Below, piece by piece: positions 37,171 to 49,497 of a stretch of DNA of 60,229 nucleotides. The notes below the pieces were generated by a model, which saw only the letters and a program-made list of their open reading frames with translations, was not told where the DNA came from and ran no database searches. The number at the start of each line of letters is the position of its first letter. Position 1 is the first letter of the stretch. Position numbers and translations under genes: made by a program. The DNA is from Welwitschia mirabilis (lineage: Eukaryota > Gnetophyta > Gnetopsida > Welwitschiales): the NCBI GenBank assembly GCA_051453625.1, contig JBOZIK010000001.1, forward strand, positions 32,355,501 through 32,415,729, in the 5' to 3' direction.

Positions 37171-38251
37171 ATGTAACAGAAGTTGAATAATTGCCAATTT
37201 AAAGTTAATTCTTCATTAAAAAGTTAAATAATACAAGAGCATGTACCTATGTATTGTAGTTCTTTCAAAGTTCATCTAGGTTGGTTGAAGCTAAAGTTAC
37301 TTTTAGAGTTATGATATTGAGAACCTAATGGATTATTTTGATTTTTTAAGATTCCTCTATTTCAAGATTGATAAGGATTTAATGCAGTATACTATCAAGT
37401 GTTCATTACTAATTCATAAAACATAAGAAACAATTATAAAATGTTATTTTTTTTGGATGCACATGATATGTGAAAATATGGAAAATGATGTAAATGTAAG
37501 ATTCATCATAGATGAAGATATGTTGATGCAAGAAGCTAATGACATTAGTAAGAAAAGATAGTGGTATCCATAATTCAGTGTAAAACAAATTTATTTAAAG
37601 ATAGAACTATGGCTCTTAAGATGACTAATATTCTTGGAAAATAGATCATTATCGCTAACTAATTAAAAAAATATTGAATGAAAATTTTGATAAGGGCTAA
37701 TGAAAAAGTTAAATATACAATTCAATTTGATACAAAAAATAAAAATGTTGAAATGTATAATGTAAGCACTAAAGAAATTCCTTAAGACTTTGGTTGCTGA
37801 TGTTTTTATTTAAAATTTTATTTAACTATCTCATGAAGTAATCACTTGAGAGAAAGGGAGGAAGAGATGAGATAAGAGATGATATAAAGAGAAGATGGAT
37901 AAAAGAAAAAAAATTTTGGGTTATTTTTCTTGATTTCTTATCTTCAAACCTACAAAACAGTAGTTCTTATAAGAAAATTTATATTATATATAATTCTATG
38001 AAGAAAAGAAAGAAAATGATAGGAAAATAAAACAAAAAGAAAAAGAAAAGAAAGAAAAATAATAAAAAGAAGTTACTATATTAGGTCTTTTCAATTGAGC
38101 GCAAGACATGATCAACACTAATCCACTAGTAATAAAAAGGAAAAATAGAAAAAAAAATCAATAGAAAGAGACTAATATAAAAGAAAAGAACTAAAAAGAG
38201 GTATAAAAATATGAATTTTATGCATGTTTCACTATAGCTATCATGCCACTA
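37170..38251 (-). other. Element G gag start and leader
   Basis: AT-rich sequence between the primer site and the gag domain. Purine-rich on the plus strand (37850-38220, many AAGAAA runs), hence pyrimidine-rich in the element's own sense. No reliable gag start codon. Confidence 0.45.
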
Positions 38252-38269
38252 TTCCTGATAATGATACCA
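38252..38269 (-). promoter_or_regulatory. Element G primer-binding site (tRNA-Asp type)
   Basis: Plus strand TTCCTGATAATGATACCA; on the minus strand this reads TGGTATCATTATCAGGAA, a decayed TGGCGCCGTTGCCGGGGA. All differences are transitions. It fixes the orientation of element G and the inner edge of its LTR. Confidence 0.65.
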
Positions 38270-38273
38270 AAAA

Positions 38274-39400
38274 GATATTTATGGTAAAATTTAGATATGC
38301 TTGTATCTATTATTAATGTATAACAAATATCAAGATCATCCTAGGGATATAAATCTTTCATGGTCAAACCTAACTTTTACTAATAGTACTTAGACTTCCA
38401 TTTGTAGTATTTTCCTAATGCCTTTCTTTCATGGAGGTAACTAACATGAAGCAAGCATAATAATGATAAGTAAAAGATACTGAAACTGTATAAGATAACT
38501 TAGAATGAGACATAACTTTCAAACTAGCATAATAACTACATGGAAAAGTATAAGTATTAAAGTAAATTCATCTAGTTTTTACTCTAACTTAAGCACAGTA
38601 GCATAATCTCATCCATCATTAGACATGAGACCTATGTAGTTCTAGCTTAAGCACAGTGGCATAATCTCATCAATCATAAACTTGAGAGTGATGTTTCTAA
38701 GCCACCTAGTCTTTATAACAAGAATAAAATAAGTATGCAAAGTATGGGTCTCCTAAGATTCATCAAATAAACATTTAGGTTATGCAATCTAGAATGAAAA
38801 GAAGAATTACAAAAAGATCTTAAATTAAAATTAGGTCTCAATCAATCCTAAGCATAACAAGTATGAAACAATCATGACTTGATATTAAAGAAATGCATCA
38901 AAAACATGTAACACTTTATTATTAGAAAATTAAAAGTATATAATCCATAAAATCACTCATACTAAACCAAGAAGCTTCATGCTAGCTTGATAGCTATCCC
39001 ATTTCTTTGGGAGGCTTAGAAAGAATACATGACTAAATCTTTAATATCTCTTGTATAATATGCCAAATGTTATTATCAAATGAAGTAAAGTAGAATATTT
39101 ATAGGCCTAAATTAGGATTCCAATTCAGGCTTCTAAGGCAATTCATTCATTAGATTCCCAAAGAATATGAGGTTGTCCTTTACTCATAAGGTCAACTTAA
39201 GGGTTCTTATTAAAAAATATTCTTCATTTATGTTCTACATTTGGACATGACCAGAATTAATTAATTGCATTAAAAAAGCATAAGAACATAAGTATAAACC
39301 CATTTTACTCATATTAGGTAGCATCACTACTTCTAAAATTAACATTAATGATAATAATATTTAGCACTCCTTCATCTTCTGCCATAATGCTTTAGATGAT
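38274..39400 (-). repeat. Element G probable 5' LTR (outer edge unresolved)
   Basis: The region just outside the primer site must be LTR if G is correctly read. A 58-base direct repeat lies in it: CTTAAGCACAGTAGCATAAT from 38588 and CTTAAGCACAGTGGCATAAT from 38646. There is no second LTR copy in the window, so the right border near 39400 is a guess. Confidence 0.45.
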
Positions 39401-39773
39401 ATACATATCCTATAAAATAATAGTGTTAAGGTAGATTATTAGTAAAACTAGATTGTATAGCCTTACGGATAATAAATACATAAAATGATTTAGAGGTTAA
39501 TTAATCATGCTAACAAGGCCTAAATTCCTTGATATAAAGGTAAAATTTTGCATGTTATTAATGATATTTATTTAGAGACAAATAGAAGAAGTCCTTATTT
39601 TTTATGAAAATAATTTAAAAAGGAAGAAAAAATAAAACAAAAATGATCTTTAATAGAACTACTTGGATTTAGGCTTTGCAAAACTACTAATGAAAATAAA
39701 TCAATGAGGAACAAGTTAAAAATATGGACCTCAATATTTTAATTTATACATGAATATATTAATTTATACATGA

Positions 39774-39774
<1 letters not shown>

Positions 39775-39838
<64 letters not shown>

Positions 39839-39858
39839 TACATACATACGTACATACA
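39775..39858. repeat. (AC)n then (ATAC)n microsatellite
   Basis: About 29 AC units followed by CATA-type tetramers. Just upstream, AATTTATACATGAATA occurs twice in a row. Confidence 0.95.
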
Positions 39859-40689
39859 TATATCATTCACAAGAGATACTATGTTATTTAGAACATGTAT
39901 ATGAATTATACCTACTTTTTTATTATGAATTCACATTTATAAAAATCCATTAAGATTATTCTAATAATCTTCCATCTCAAGGAAGTCTTAACTATAATTC
40001 AAAGCATTTCTCATAGTGTCTTTTAACTTTTTATGTAGAAGAATTTTATCTTTGATTTCTAAGCTTTTAACCATTTTTATTTTAATTTGATTTATACAAA
40101 TGTTTAGTTCAGATCTATTTGAAACAACTTAAATACCATTTACATTAAGACATCCTGATTATGTTGATATAATATACTTAAAAATATCATTTTTATGCTA
40201 TTTTATTTATAGTTTAGTTAAGTTTGATTATCTTTATTCATCATTAAATGTTGTTTGAAGCCTAAGATATTAATTCTCATAGATTTATCTTTATTACTTT
40301 CTATCCTTTGTCATTTACAACTTTCAATAATGAGTTACTATTTCCTCTCTAATATTAATTAGCATCACAAGATAAATTTTGTTGACATAAAACAAAAGTA
40401 TATACTATCTTTGATTCATATACATTATTTTATTATTTCTATAGCATTAATACATTATGTTTTTCTATATATTTATTGGCATTAACTTGGACTTCTTAAA
40501 TAAATATTTATGTAGCTATATATTTCCTTCTATGAAGTCTTAGATTTTTTTCTAAACATCTGTGATGACATATAATATGTTTAATTTTGTAATATTCATG
40601 GATTTATCTAATATTTTCATAGGTATTATCTCCTTGAATATACTCTCTTACACCTTCAATCTTCATTTAAAACAATGTTCTTTAACTAA

Positions 40690-41170
40690 ATATTATATTA
40701 ATTATATAATTTATTATCTTTAATGCATCCTACAAGGATACATTTTTTGGCTCTAACATTCCTTTTTTTTTAATCTATTTATGAAAGTGAACATAAAACT
40801 AAATAGTTTTAAGTATGAAGGGTTGATGTCTTTCTATCAATTTATCATTAAAATAAGATCTTCTAAGCATCCATAAGATATCCATGTGTGTTATAAATAA
40901 AAGAAAAGTATTTATTTCCTTTTAATCAATGGTTTTTTTATTTTGTAATTTTATTTTAAGATGGTGCACAAGGAATTATGATAGATGTCAATTCCTTTTT
41001 TCATAGAATTTTCTAGAAGTTTCATAACATGTGTTTTTATTCATTAGTAAAGTTATTAACTTTAGATAAATCCTATAAGATTTCATATTCTCTCTAAGAA
41101 CTCATGATTAAGTCTAACATGTTAAAGGCCTTTTTTTAAAATATTTTTAGATTATGCATATATGTAACCA
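40690..41170 (-). pseudogene. Faint Ty1/copia integrase remnant
   Basis: Minus-strand reading gives, in order, 'RFGYIYA*SKNILKKGL' (compare the copia HRRLGH...GL block), KKGIDIYHNSLCT (compare 'GI.H..S...TPQQNG'), 'YGCLEDLILMIN' and, after a shift, YVHFHK and KKKGMLEPKNVSL with LGCIKDNKLYN (compare 'Y.H.P...R.KL.PK...C.F.GY'). The order fits the end of copia INT leading to RT. Each match alone is weak. 39860-40690 and 41170-42650 are AT-rich and hold nothing I can assign with confidence, though they may be the rest of this element. Confidence 0.4.
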
Positions 41171-42657
41171 AACCTTAATATATTATCTCCTTTATTTGGA
41201 AATGAAAATCACTTTCCTTTTAATATGTTAATGCTCTAGCATTTAAGTCCTTTAACTCACTATTAAAATAACCTATGAAATAGGTATTATCCTCTTTGAT
41301 AATATTTACTTTCTTCTCTATTGTTATCATCATAACATCAAATAATTTTCATTCAAATGTGCTTAAGAATAATAGATTCTATTTCATCCTAAGATTATAT
41401 AGAAAGTTTATTTATGTCATCTAGATAATTAACCTAAGAATAGTCCAAAAGTTTTCTAATAGCCATAGCTAATATGAAATCTTATTTTCAAAACTCTCAT
41501 TTGACTTATATAATAGATTTCGTATAAAATTTGTATGTTGAATTGTTTTCATATTTATTATCTAGTAGGCCACTGTAGTATCATAACTGGATGTAAATAA
41601 TTAAATATATATCATTAATATCTTATTGCAAGAAATAAAATACTTAATTAATTTTAATTCACTTCATTTCATAAAGCTAATCAAAGATGTGATTCATTTT
41701 TACCACTAAAAGAATGATCTCAAATATTAGTTCTTTGGCTTCTCTATCGAATTTTATTATTCTTGATTTTACGCTTTAAGATATAAAATCCTTTATATAT
41801 TATGTTACTTATTAATATTTTTCCTCTATTTTGAAAACAATTTTCTTGATTCCACTTCTTTTAATTACCTCCTTTATCCTAATTAGGATTATTTTATTTA
41901 TTATCATAATTTTCTTTGTAACTTTACGTTTTAGTATTTCAATTTAATATTTCATCTCTTTTAAAGTTAAACAAAATACTTGATTAACACATATCTAATA
42001 AGGTTTGTATGCACACTATAATTATTTACTTATGGATACATGAAAACTCTAGAAAAAATCTTATAATATGCTTGCCTTTATAGGCAAGCTCTTTAATATA
42101 ACAAGAAAGAAGAAGAAATAGAATTTCAAGTTTGGGAAATCTTGTTTTTACTCTTTTGTTTATTAGAAAATGATATCAAGGCATTCAAGCTAGGGTTATT
42201 GAGGCTCTTAGAGTTTCTTGATCATTGTTGAACATATTTAATCTTCTTATGGCCTCCATGTTTCTTATTCATAAGCTTGGGGAGGATCCCAGTCTAAATA
42301 TTCTTAAACTTCTTAGAAACCTCTTAAGCGCATGTGCTTGTTGTTGCCTCTTACATGCCTTTGCATGCTTGTTTTTCCTCATGGTCTTACTTAGATCTAG
42401 GGTTTACCTTAGATATACATATTTCTTATAGTTTTTTGTAGAGTTCTCTTATGTTTTCTTTAATTTTATTACTTATAAGTTTGATTGCAATTTCTTTCCT
42501 TTACAAAAGATATTTCTATTAATTCCTTATTTGTTATTTTGAAAATATACTATTCATATTCTCTTCATAATTCTCTATCTCTAATACATTTTGGATTTTA
42601 ACCTCTATGACATTTAAGTTATGAAATTTCCTTTTTATAAACTTTTATCTTGTTTAG

Positions 42658-42757
42658 AAACTATTATATCCTTTTTTCAGTTGTAAATTCTAAAATTTCT
42701 ATCCTAAAAACTATTATATCATTTTTTTAGTTGCAAATTCTAAAATTTCTATCATAA
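42658..42757. repeat. Two-unit 50-base tandem repeat
   Basis: AAACTATTATATC starts at 42658 and again at 42708; the units share the ending CTAAAATTTCTATC and differ at a few positions. Confidence 0.85.
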
Positions 42758-42764
42758 GATATGG

Positions 42765-42789
42765 TTATATATATATATATATATATACG

Positions 42790-42848
<59 letters not shown>

Positions 42849-42865
42849 ACACACACACACACACA
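42765..42865. repeat. Compound (AT)n-(TG)n-(AC)n microsatellite
   Basis: AT repeats to 42787, TG repeats 42792-42846, then AC repeats 42847-42865. TG followed by AC is self-complementary, so the single strand can fold on itself. Confidence 0.95.
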
Positions 42866-44830
42866 TTAATATGACTACATTCATTAGATATATAAATCCT
42901 TATAAATCCATGAAATTACATCTCATAAAGCCTTTTATATTTATAGAAGAATTATCTGCTAAAATCATATTCATCTAATTTTATGTTTCTACTTCCTCAT
43001 GTTATTTACATGATATAACATTTATGCTTACTCTCATTAAGGTCATAAAATTAGTTAGTGTTGCTGATTTTAATTTCTATAGTAGGTTTTTTTAGGTATT
43101 TATACATAACCTTTTCTTAATTTTTAAATATAATACTAAATATCCAAGTTAATCGATCTCACCTTAATCACATACCTTCAACTTTCTAACAAATTTCCTT
43201 AATAGCTTTAAATTAACCAAGAATTGTCCTTAAAAATTGCACTAGGGTAAGTTAATCAGTAATTCCATAAGTTTCTTTATAACAATATTTACAAATTTAT
43301 TTAATTTTTTATTTTTATTATTGGTATATTCTTGATCACTTCTCATATGATAAAGGGATTTTAGTACATTACCATTCTGTAATTATTTTATAAATCTTTC
43401 ATGTTCTTTATTAATTTTTTTAAGAATTTTGTTTTTTCAAAGTTTTTTCTTCACTTGGTGTAAACATATTATATGATTTTTATTTTTACTTTATCTTAAT
43501 AGGTTTCCAAGGTTCAAATTCTATTAGAAAAAGCTGTGAATTCTTTGAATTAGATTTAGGTTAAGCTTCTAATTCATTTTTATCATTCTTATTTTTATTT
43601 TCCTTACTGAATCTTTCAATTTCATACCTATTTCTCTAATTTTTTAAGTATTTATCTTATTTTTGTTGCTTTTTATTTGCTATAAAGTTTTGTAAATCAT
43701 ATTTATTGGATTTTTATCAAACATCTCTATTGATAAGGATTAGGTATTAACTTTTTTCACAAATAAATCTTACCCATTTACATCTGACCACTCTACATAA
43801 ACATAGTACCATGGACAATTGATATGTATATGTTATCTTTGTGAGAATTTTTAATTAATTTAAATTCCTTATCTTTAGTAATACACTTCATTTTTAACCT
43901 AATTCATTAATGCTCTTTCCAATGTCTTCTATTTATATTTTGTAATTTATTATTAGTTTTATTTTCAACTTGATGTATACTTTTCTCTCTTTTTTGACTC
44001 CTATGTTTCTCCTTCATGTTTAAACCCTAACTTATTTCATATACGTTATGAGATAATATTTCTTATGATAGTAAGATTTTAATTTCTAATGCTTCGTTTA
44101 CTTAATAAACTTATTTTTTTAAGGTTTCTTAATATACTCCTCTACAGAATATTATTATTCTTTCCATATGTCTATTTCATGTTTGTGATAAAATAGAATA
44201 TCTATCAGAGAGTTCATCAAATTTTTCATGTGGACATTATTTGATAATTATTATTTTATTTTAAAAATTAATAAAAACAATTAAATATTAATTTTTTTCT
44301 AACTTCTAATGATCTATTTTGGAAGTCTATGATACTATATGTTTTCATATGTTTACCAAGTAGTAAAAGTATCCAAGTATTTTACTATTGATTTGTAAAT
44401 AGTTAGCTTTACTAAAATATTCAAATAACCTAATTTGTAAAATAAGGTATTAAGTTTTTTACCCTCAAATATTGGCATTGGAGTGATAGTGGTGAAAAGA
44501 AACTCTTTCAGCTATAGGACTAAATTTTATAGATTTGATTAGATAATCCATTTGCAATGAGACTAAAATCCCATCATTTTCTTGAAGAACTTAATTAATA
44601 ATAATGGTAGAATGCTTGGTTATTTTTATTTTATTTTGTAGTCCTTCATTTTCTATATGATGTTTTTCATTCTTTTTGAAAAATCTAGTTTTGATTTTTC
44701 CACTTCTCAAGCATTTTGTGTCATTATGTAGGTATGTTATTATAGGTAAATTAGACCTTGAAAGGAACTAGATCATGATGGATTTTTAAAGGTAATATTT
44801 CATGAAAAATATCAGATGCTAGAGTACAAA
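42866..44830. other. Unassigned AT-rich stretch
   Basis: No frame above about 60 codons with any motif, no repeat of note, and no LTR edge that I can see. Confidence 0.4.
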
Positions 44831-44839
44831 ATCAATTGT

Positions 44840-45140
44840 TTAAAGATGTCTAAGAAATTAAGACATCTTGAATGAAGATGTTTGGAAAAATGAAGACGTC
44901 TTGAATCTACTGATCTAAAAAAGGTAACAAAGTAAATATGATTTGTATTAATATCTTATGTTTTAAGTAAATAATAAACTTATAAATCATAGATTTATGG
45001 TTACAAAGGTCTAAGGATACTACAGTCCAAAATTCATTAGCATTTGGGTAATCTAACTTAAGATGTCTACAAAAGTGAAGACATCTAGAAGGAAGACGTC
45101 TAGTTAAGACATCTAAAATGAAAACATGTATAAAATTCAG
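44840..45140. repeat. Cluster of the palindrome AGAYRTCT
   Basis: AGATGTCT or AGACATCT at 44844, 44861, 45061, 45079 and 45107, and the perfect palindrome AGACGTCT at 44894 and 45094. Such GACGTC-rich clusters are seen in LTRs of some plant copia elements, so this may be part of an otherwise unrecognised LTR. It ends near the 500-base gap 45233-45732. Confidence 0.6.
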
Positions 45141-45732
45141 AACATCTTGAATCAAAGTTCACATCAATTAAAAAAAAAAGTTATGTGCCTAAAACATAGA
45201 CATTGGCTATTCATTACATGATGATTATAGAANNNNNNNNNNNNNNNNNNNNNNNNNNNNNNNNNNNNNNNNNNNNNNNNNNNNNNNNNNNNNNNNNNNN
45301 NNNNNNNNNNNNNNNNNNNNNNNNNNNNNNNNNNNNNNNNNNNNNNNNNNNNNNNNNNNNNNNNNNNNNNNNNNNNNNNNNNNNNNNNNNNNNNNNNNNN
45401 NNNNNNNNNNNNNNNNNNNNNNNNNNNNNNNNNNNNNNNNNNNNNNNNNNNNNNNNNNNNNNNNNNNNNNNNNNNNNNNNNNNNNNNNNNNNNNNNNNNN
45501 NNNNNNNNNNNNNNNNNNNNNNNNNNNNNNNNNNNNNNNNNNNNNNNNNNNNNNNNNNNNNNNNNNNNNNNNNNNNNNNNNNNNNNNNNNNNNNNNNNNN
45601 NNNNNNNNNNNNNNNNNNNNNNNNNNNNNNNNNNNNNNNNNNNNNNNNNNNNNNNNNNNNNNNNNNNNNNNNNNNNNNNNNNNNNNNNNNNNNNNNNNNN
45701 NNNNNNNNNNNNNNNNNNNNNNNNNNNNNNNN

Positions 45733-45986
45733 AATAAGAAATTTTGGCACTTTATTGAATCAATAAAAAATATAGATCTTCAAAAGCATGAGTTAAGAAA
45801 ACCTCTTATGAAGAAATCAAAGGATCCATTGGTAATGAGCTAACATTGTTTTCATTTCTTGGACTTATATCTTCATTTCTGCATTCTTCATTCATACTCA
45901 TAATAATATCAATAACTTCAATGAGCTTAGATCTTCATCAAAGAAAATCTTCAAGATTGCTATTGTATTATATTCTTTAGTTTATA
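45733..45986. other. Short contig between two gaps
   Basis: 254 bases between N runs. AT-rich; nothing recognised. Confidence 0.4.
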
Positions 45987-46086
45987 NNNNNNNNNNNNNN
46001 NNNNNNNNNNNNNNNNNNNNNNNNNNNNNNNNNNNNNNNNNNNNNNNNNNNNNNNNNNNNNNNNNNNNNNNNNNNNNNNNNNNNNN

Positions 46087-46640
46087 CTAGTCATCCAGAT
46101 GACATAGAGGATGACATAAATAGGAAAAAGAAACAGAACATAGAAATTAATAGAAAAATAAGAAAATTATCAAAAGCAATTGTCGTTTGTCACGGGGACT
46201 ATAGAGGGAGATGACAGATTATTTTTGCAAAAATAGAAAATAAAAACTGTAAACAAAAACAAAAATAGAGAATAAAAAATGGAAAAAAGAAAATCTAAAA
46301 ACTAAAAAATGAAAAGAAAATAATAAAGCAAGAAAACTTTATTCAACTATTAAAGCTAAAAATACACTTTTATTGAAAAAAAAAAAGGAAAATCAAGGTT
46401 TTGCTGTGGTTTCAAGATTTTTAAAGAAGAATGGTCCAAACCAAAAATTTACCAATTGATAAAACATAAGAGATGTGCAATTATTTTTAAGTAAAATAAA
46501 TTAGATGAAGAGAGGAGTAATGGATAATACTTTATAATTCCATATTAAAGCACAGATTTTGAAAGTCAAAGGGGAGAGAAAAGGTAATTTTGATGAAAGA
46601 TTTTCATAAAATGCAAGAGGAACATTACAAAGAAAATTAC
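46087..46640 (-). other. Spacer sequence with dyad modules, probably element F
   Basis: Contains GTCATCCAGATGAC...GGATGAC (46091-46118) and GTCGTTTGTC...GGAGATGAC (46180-46215). It lies downstream of the F pre-RT on the minus strand, where RT should be; no RT motif is seen, so F is truncated or rearranged here. Confidence 0.45.
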
Positions 46641-47360
46641 CTTTATGTCCATTGAAAATGTTTTTTTTTATTTCATTTTATGACTTTTATTTTTTAGCTT
46701 ATGGAATAGAAAATCTCTCTTATGATTTTTCTTGAGAAGTTGGACTTCCTTACACTTAAAAGGTTTCTTTTCTTTTTCATTCTTTAGTTGATCATCACAA
46801 AGCACATGCTCACTTGGTTTCATCTCTCTTTCTTTAAGTGGGTGATGTTGTAAAAGTAAAGTTGATTTGATATTCTCATCCATGTTTATATCATCATCAT
46901 CATCCAAATCTTTTTTAGCTGCATCAACTCTAATTGTAAAAGTTCTATTTTCAAAATAACATTTCATTATTCCTTATCTTGTATCAATGGTGTAGTGGGC
47001 TATTGCACGAAGGCTTTACCTAAAAGTAAAGGTATCCTCTGTAATGTTCTACTTTTATGAAATTATATCAATGGAGTAGTAAGCCTCTTCTATTTAAATA
47101 GCTAAATCTTTAACGACACCTAATGGTTTCTTCACTAATGTATCTGCTAATTCTAAGACAACTAAAGTAGGCTTTATTGTATCTTTTAAACCAAGCCTCT
47201 TACAAATGTAAAGTGGCATAATGTTAGCACTTACTCTGATGTCAATCAGTTCTTTCTTTATCTTTTTATTTCCCTCTATAGTAGCATTTACCATTGCTAC
47301 TCTTAGGTCTTTAAACTTTGGTGATTTTTGCAATACAAAATTCATGAGGGATTTGGTAAG
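46641..47360 (-). pseudogene. Element F protease and pre-RT linker
   Basis: Minus strand. 47094-47345 reads KKELIDIRVSANIMPLYICK and RLGLKDTIKPTLVVLELADT: the same domain as D, with active site DIRVS (Asp codon at 47241-47243 on the plus strand), so Gly-Ala is changed to Arg-Val. 46668-46967 continues with DAAKKDLDDDDDINMDENIK and PFKCKEVQLL, matching the pre-RT linker 'FNIEDDLKPTLFL' of D. No RT follows. Confidence 0.75.
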
Positions 47361-48900
47361 AAAGACCTTACTAGGAATAACTTTTTTTTATTTTCTTTTA
47401 TTAAATCTTTTCATAGTTTTTCATACCCCAAATTCACTTGTAAAACTTTCCAAAAAGGCAAGTTTATGATTATGTTTTTCATCAAGGCTTTTAAATTATT
47501 ATTAAAATTTAAATTGTTATTGAGCCTATCAAGCCAAGGGGTACAAGAACCTTTCTTTTTCTTTTTTCTAAGAGAAGGGGAGTTGTAATCATCTAAAATC
47601 TCAATGTCCTCTTTCTCTTCTTCTTCATTGTTATGGAAGATGGAAGGTTAACATGAAGAAAGGTTTGTTTCTTATTCACTTCTTATCAAAACCTTGTAAT
47701 CTCTTCTTAGTTTATTTAGATTGGGTAAAGGTTGTATAGGTAAAGTTCCTCGAGGTCTTTGGTTTGCTAATAAAGTTTGTTAAAGGACATTTACCAAGTT
47801 ATCTATTTTGGCATTTATTGCCTCTTGTGTTTTTCTAATTTCATCCACAGAATTTGCAAGTTGATCATTTAAATTTTGAATGTTGGATGAACTTAATTAA
47901 TAATATGTGTTCTTAAGTCAGTTTCTAAAAGGTTGAGAGTTATTTTCAAAATGATGATTCAACCTATGTTGTTCTTGATTTTGATTTTACAAGTTTTAAG
48001 ATGATCATTTAAAAGAAAAAACTTGCTTACGAATCCTTTCTTTATAAGTTGGTAGAAGAGGATAATTTTTGATGACATGATAGTTGTCCTCATATAAATC
48101 ACAAGTTTGCACAACATTTCTTTTAGTTGCATTTTTAACATCTAAAATCATTTATATTTACTTCTTCAAGATTGTTGTAAATTCCCTCATAGGATTTATA
48201 GGGTTCTCTTCTATCTCTTTTTGTTGCTTCACATATTTTACTTCCTTAATGATTTAGCCTACTATTTGCTTTTCTTTAGGTGTTAACCAAGTTTTAATTA
48301 CCTCAACAAGTTATTCTAATTTTGTCTAGGCATCATCTATTATAAGGTTCATAAGGTTTTCATTATAAGAGAAATCTATAAGTTATTTTGTGTGGGGAGT
48401 AAATCCACTATAAACATGGTATATTTTTTCATATGGCAAAAAGGCATCTAGTGGATTGGAGTGGACTACTATAAAGAAACATTCACAAGTAAAGGAATAA
48501 TCTTAATTGGATTTTTATTGGAAATTTGTTACCTCTTTTCTTATTTTGCTTATAGTTTCTTCACTCATGAATCTTTCCCTTTTCCTGAGGTAAGGATGAG
48601 TTGTTCAATATTTTCAATATGTTGGATGGAATCCTTGTCATTTTTTCCACTAAAAATTGGATATGCATGTAAATTTTTAAGCTCTACAGCATCCCTGGTA
48701 GTAGATCAAGAGGTTTGAATTTCACATTTCTTATTGGCTAATAATTCTCTAAGTGTGAGGTTGGCATTAAGGGTAAAAAACCTTATGACTTATTTTTGTT
48801 TATAAAAAGCACTCGACATTATAGATTAGTTTTCTCCTTCTATAGGTTTTTCATTACAAAAATCAGATTCAGAAAAAATAAATTAGAAAGGAGGATTAAG
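47361..48900 (-). pseudogene. gag: Element F gag, broken, with internal deletion
   Basis: Minus strand, from high to low coordinates: DAVELKNLHAYPIFSGKNDK and IENIEQLILTS (about 48700-48590) match the shared gag block. The sequence then jumps to a KIRKEVTNFQ-like piece, skipping the part that in D encodes 'YMIIFLVTLRGRAKIWLKTI' in parts (LRGRAKIWL). The zinc knuckle at 48062-48103 reads CDLYEDNYHVIKNY: two Cys are Tyr. The linker with acidic residues lies near 47580-47640. Confidence 0.75.
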
Positions 48901-49476
48901 TGCACCTAGATATTTTTTTTCCAACTTCTTTTCTATATTTACTAGTCATTCCTTGATATTCGTTTTGATTAGCTATTTTTATTTCAAATATTTCTTTTTC
49001 AAATTAATCATATCACAACATCTTACAAACAGAAAAGAATAGAAAAAAGATTAGAAAATAACAGATCATCATTCTGTCTGTGATTTGGATGATAGAAGAT
49101 ACAATGCACATAGAAAATAGAGAAACAAAAATAGAACTGAAGCTAAAAGAGAAAGCAAAAAAACACAGAAAAATATTCGTCTTTCACTTGGTTGTCCAAA
49201 CTTCATAGGAGATGATAAAACTAATTTATTATAAAAAAAATCAAAATCTAAAAATAAAAAACTCAAAACAAAAATAACACACTGTCATCTTATCTATCAT
49301 GGGGATAACAGAGGGGATGACCATACTCTTTTTTTACAGAAAACCAAAATATGAAAAATCAAAACTAAAATGTAGTACATAAAAATCCTAAGCTTCTAAT
49401 AAAATAAAACATCATACAGACAAATAACTAGTATACTTATTTGAAGGATGACAACCTTTGTACTCCTCAATAGCCT
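48901..49476 (-). other. Element F leader
   Basis: Between gag and primer site. Dyad-module traces at about 49068-49100, 49178-49220 and 49282-49325 (GTCATCTTATC...GGGGATGACC). No coding potential. Confidence 0.55.
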
Positions 49477-49494
49477 TCCTTGGCAATAGCACCA
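49477..49494 (-). promoter_or_regulatory. Element F primer-binding site (tRNA-Asp type)
   Basis: Plus strand TCCTTGGCAATAGCACCA; minus strand TGGTGCTATTGCCAAGGA. Five differences from the expected site, all C-to-T or G-to-A. This is the best-kept primer site in the window. Confidence 0.8.
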
Positions 49495-49497
49495 ATT

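Noticed and set aside
42225-42431. 68-codon frame with a Cys/Leu-rich, membrane-like end
   Set aside because: Short, no homology signal, in AT-rich repeat surroundings where hydrophobic frames arise easily.
45203-45766. 187- and 178-codon frames across the 500-base gap
   Set aside because: Fewer than 25 real codons each.
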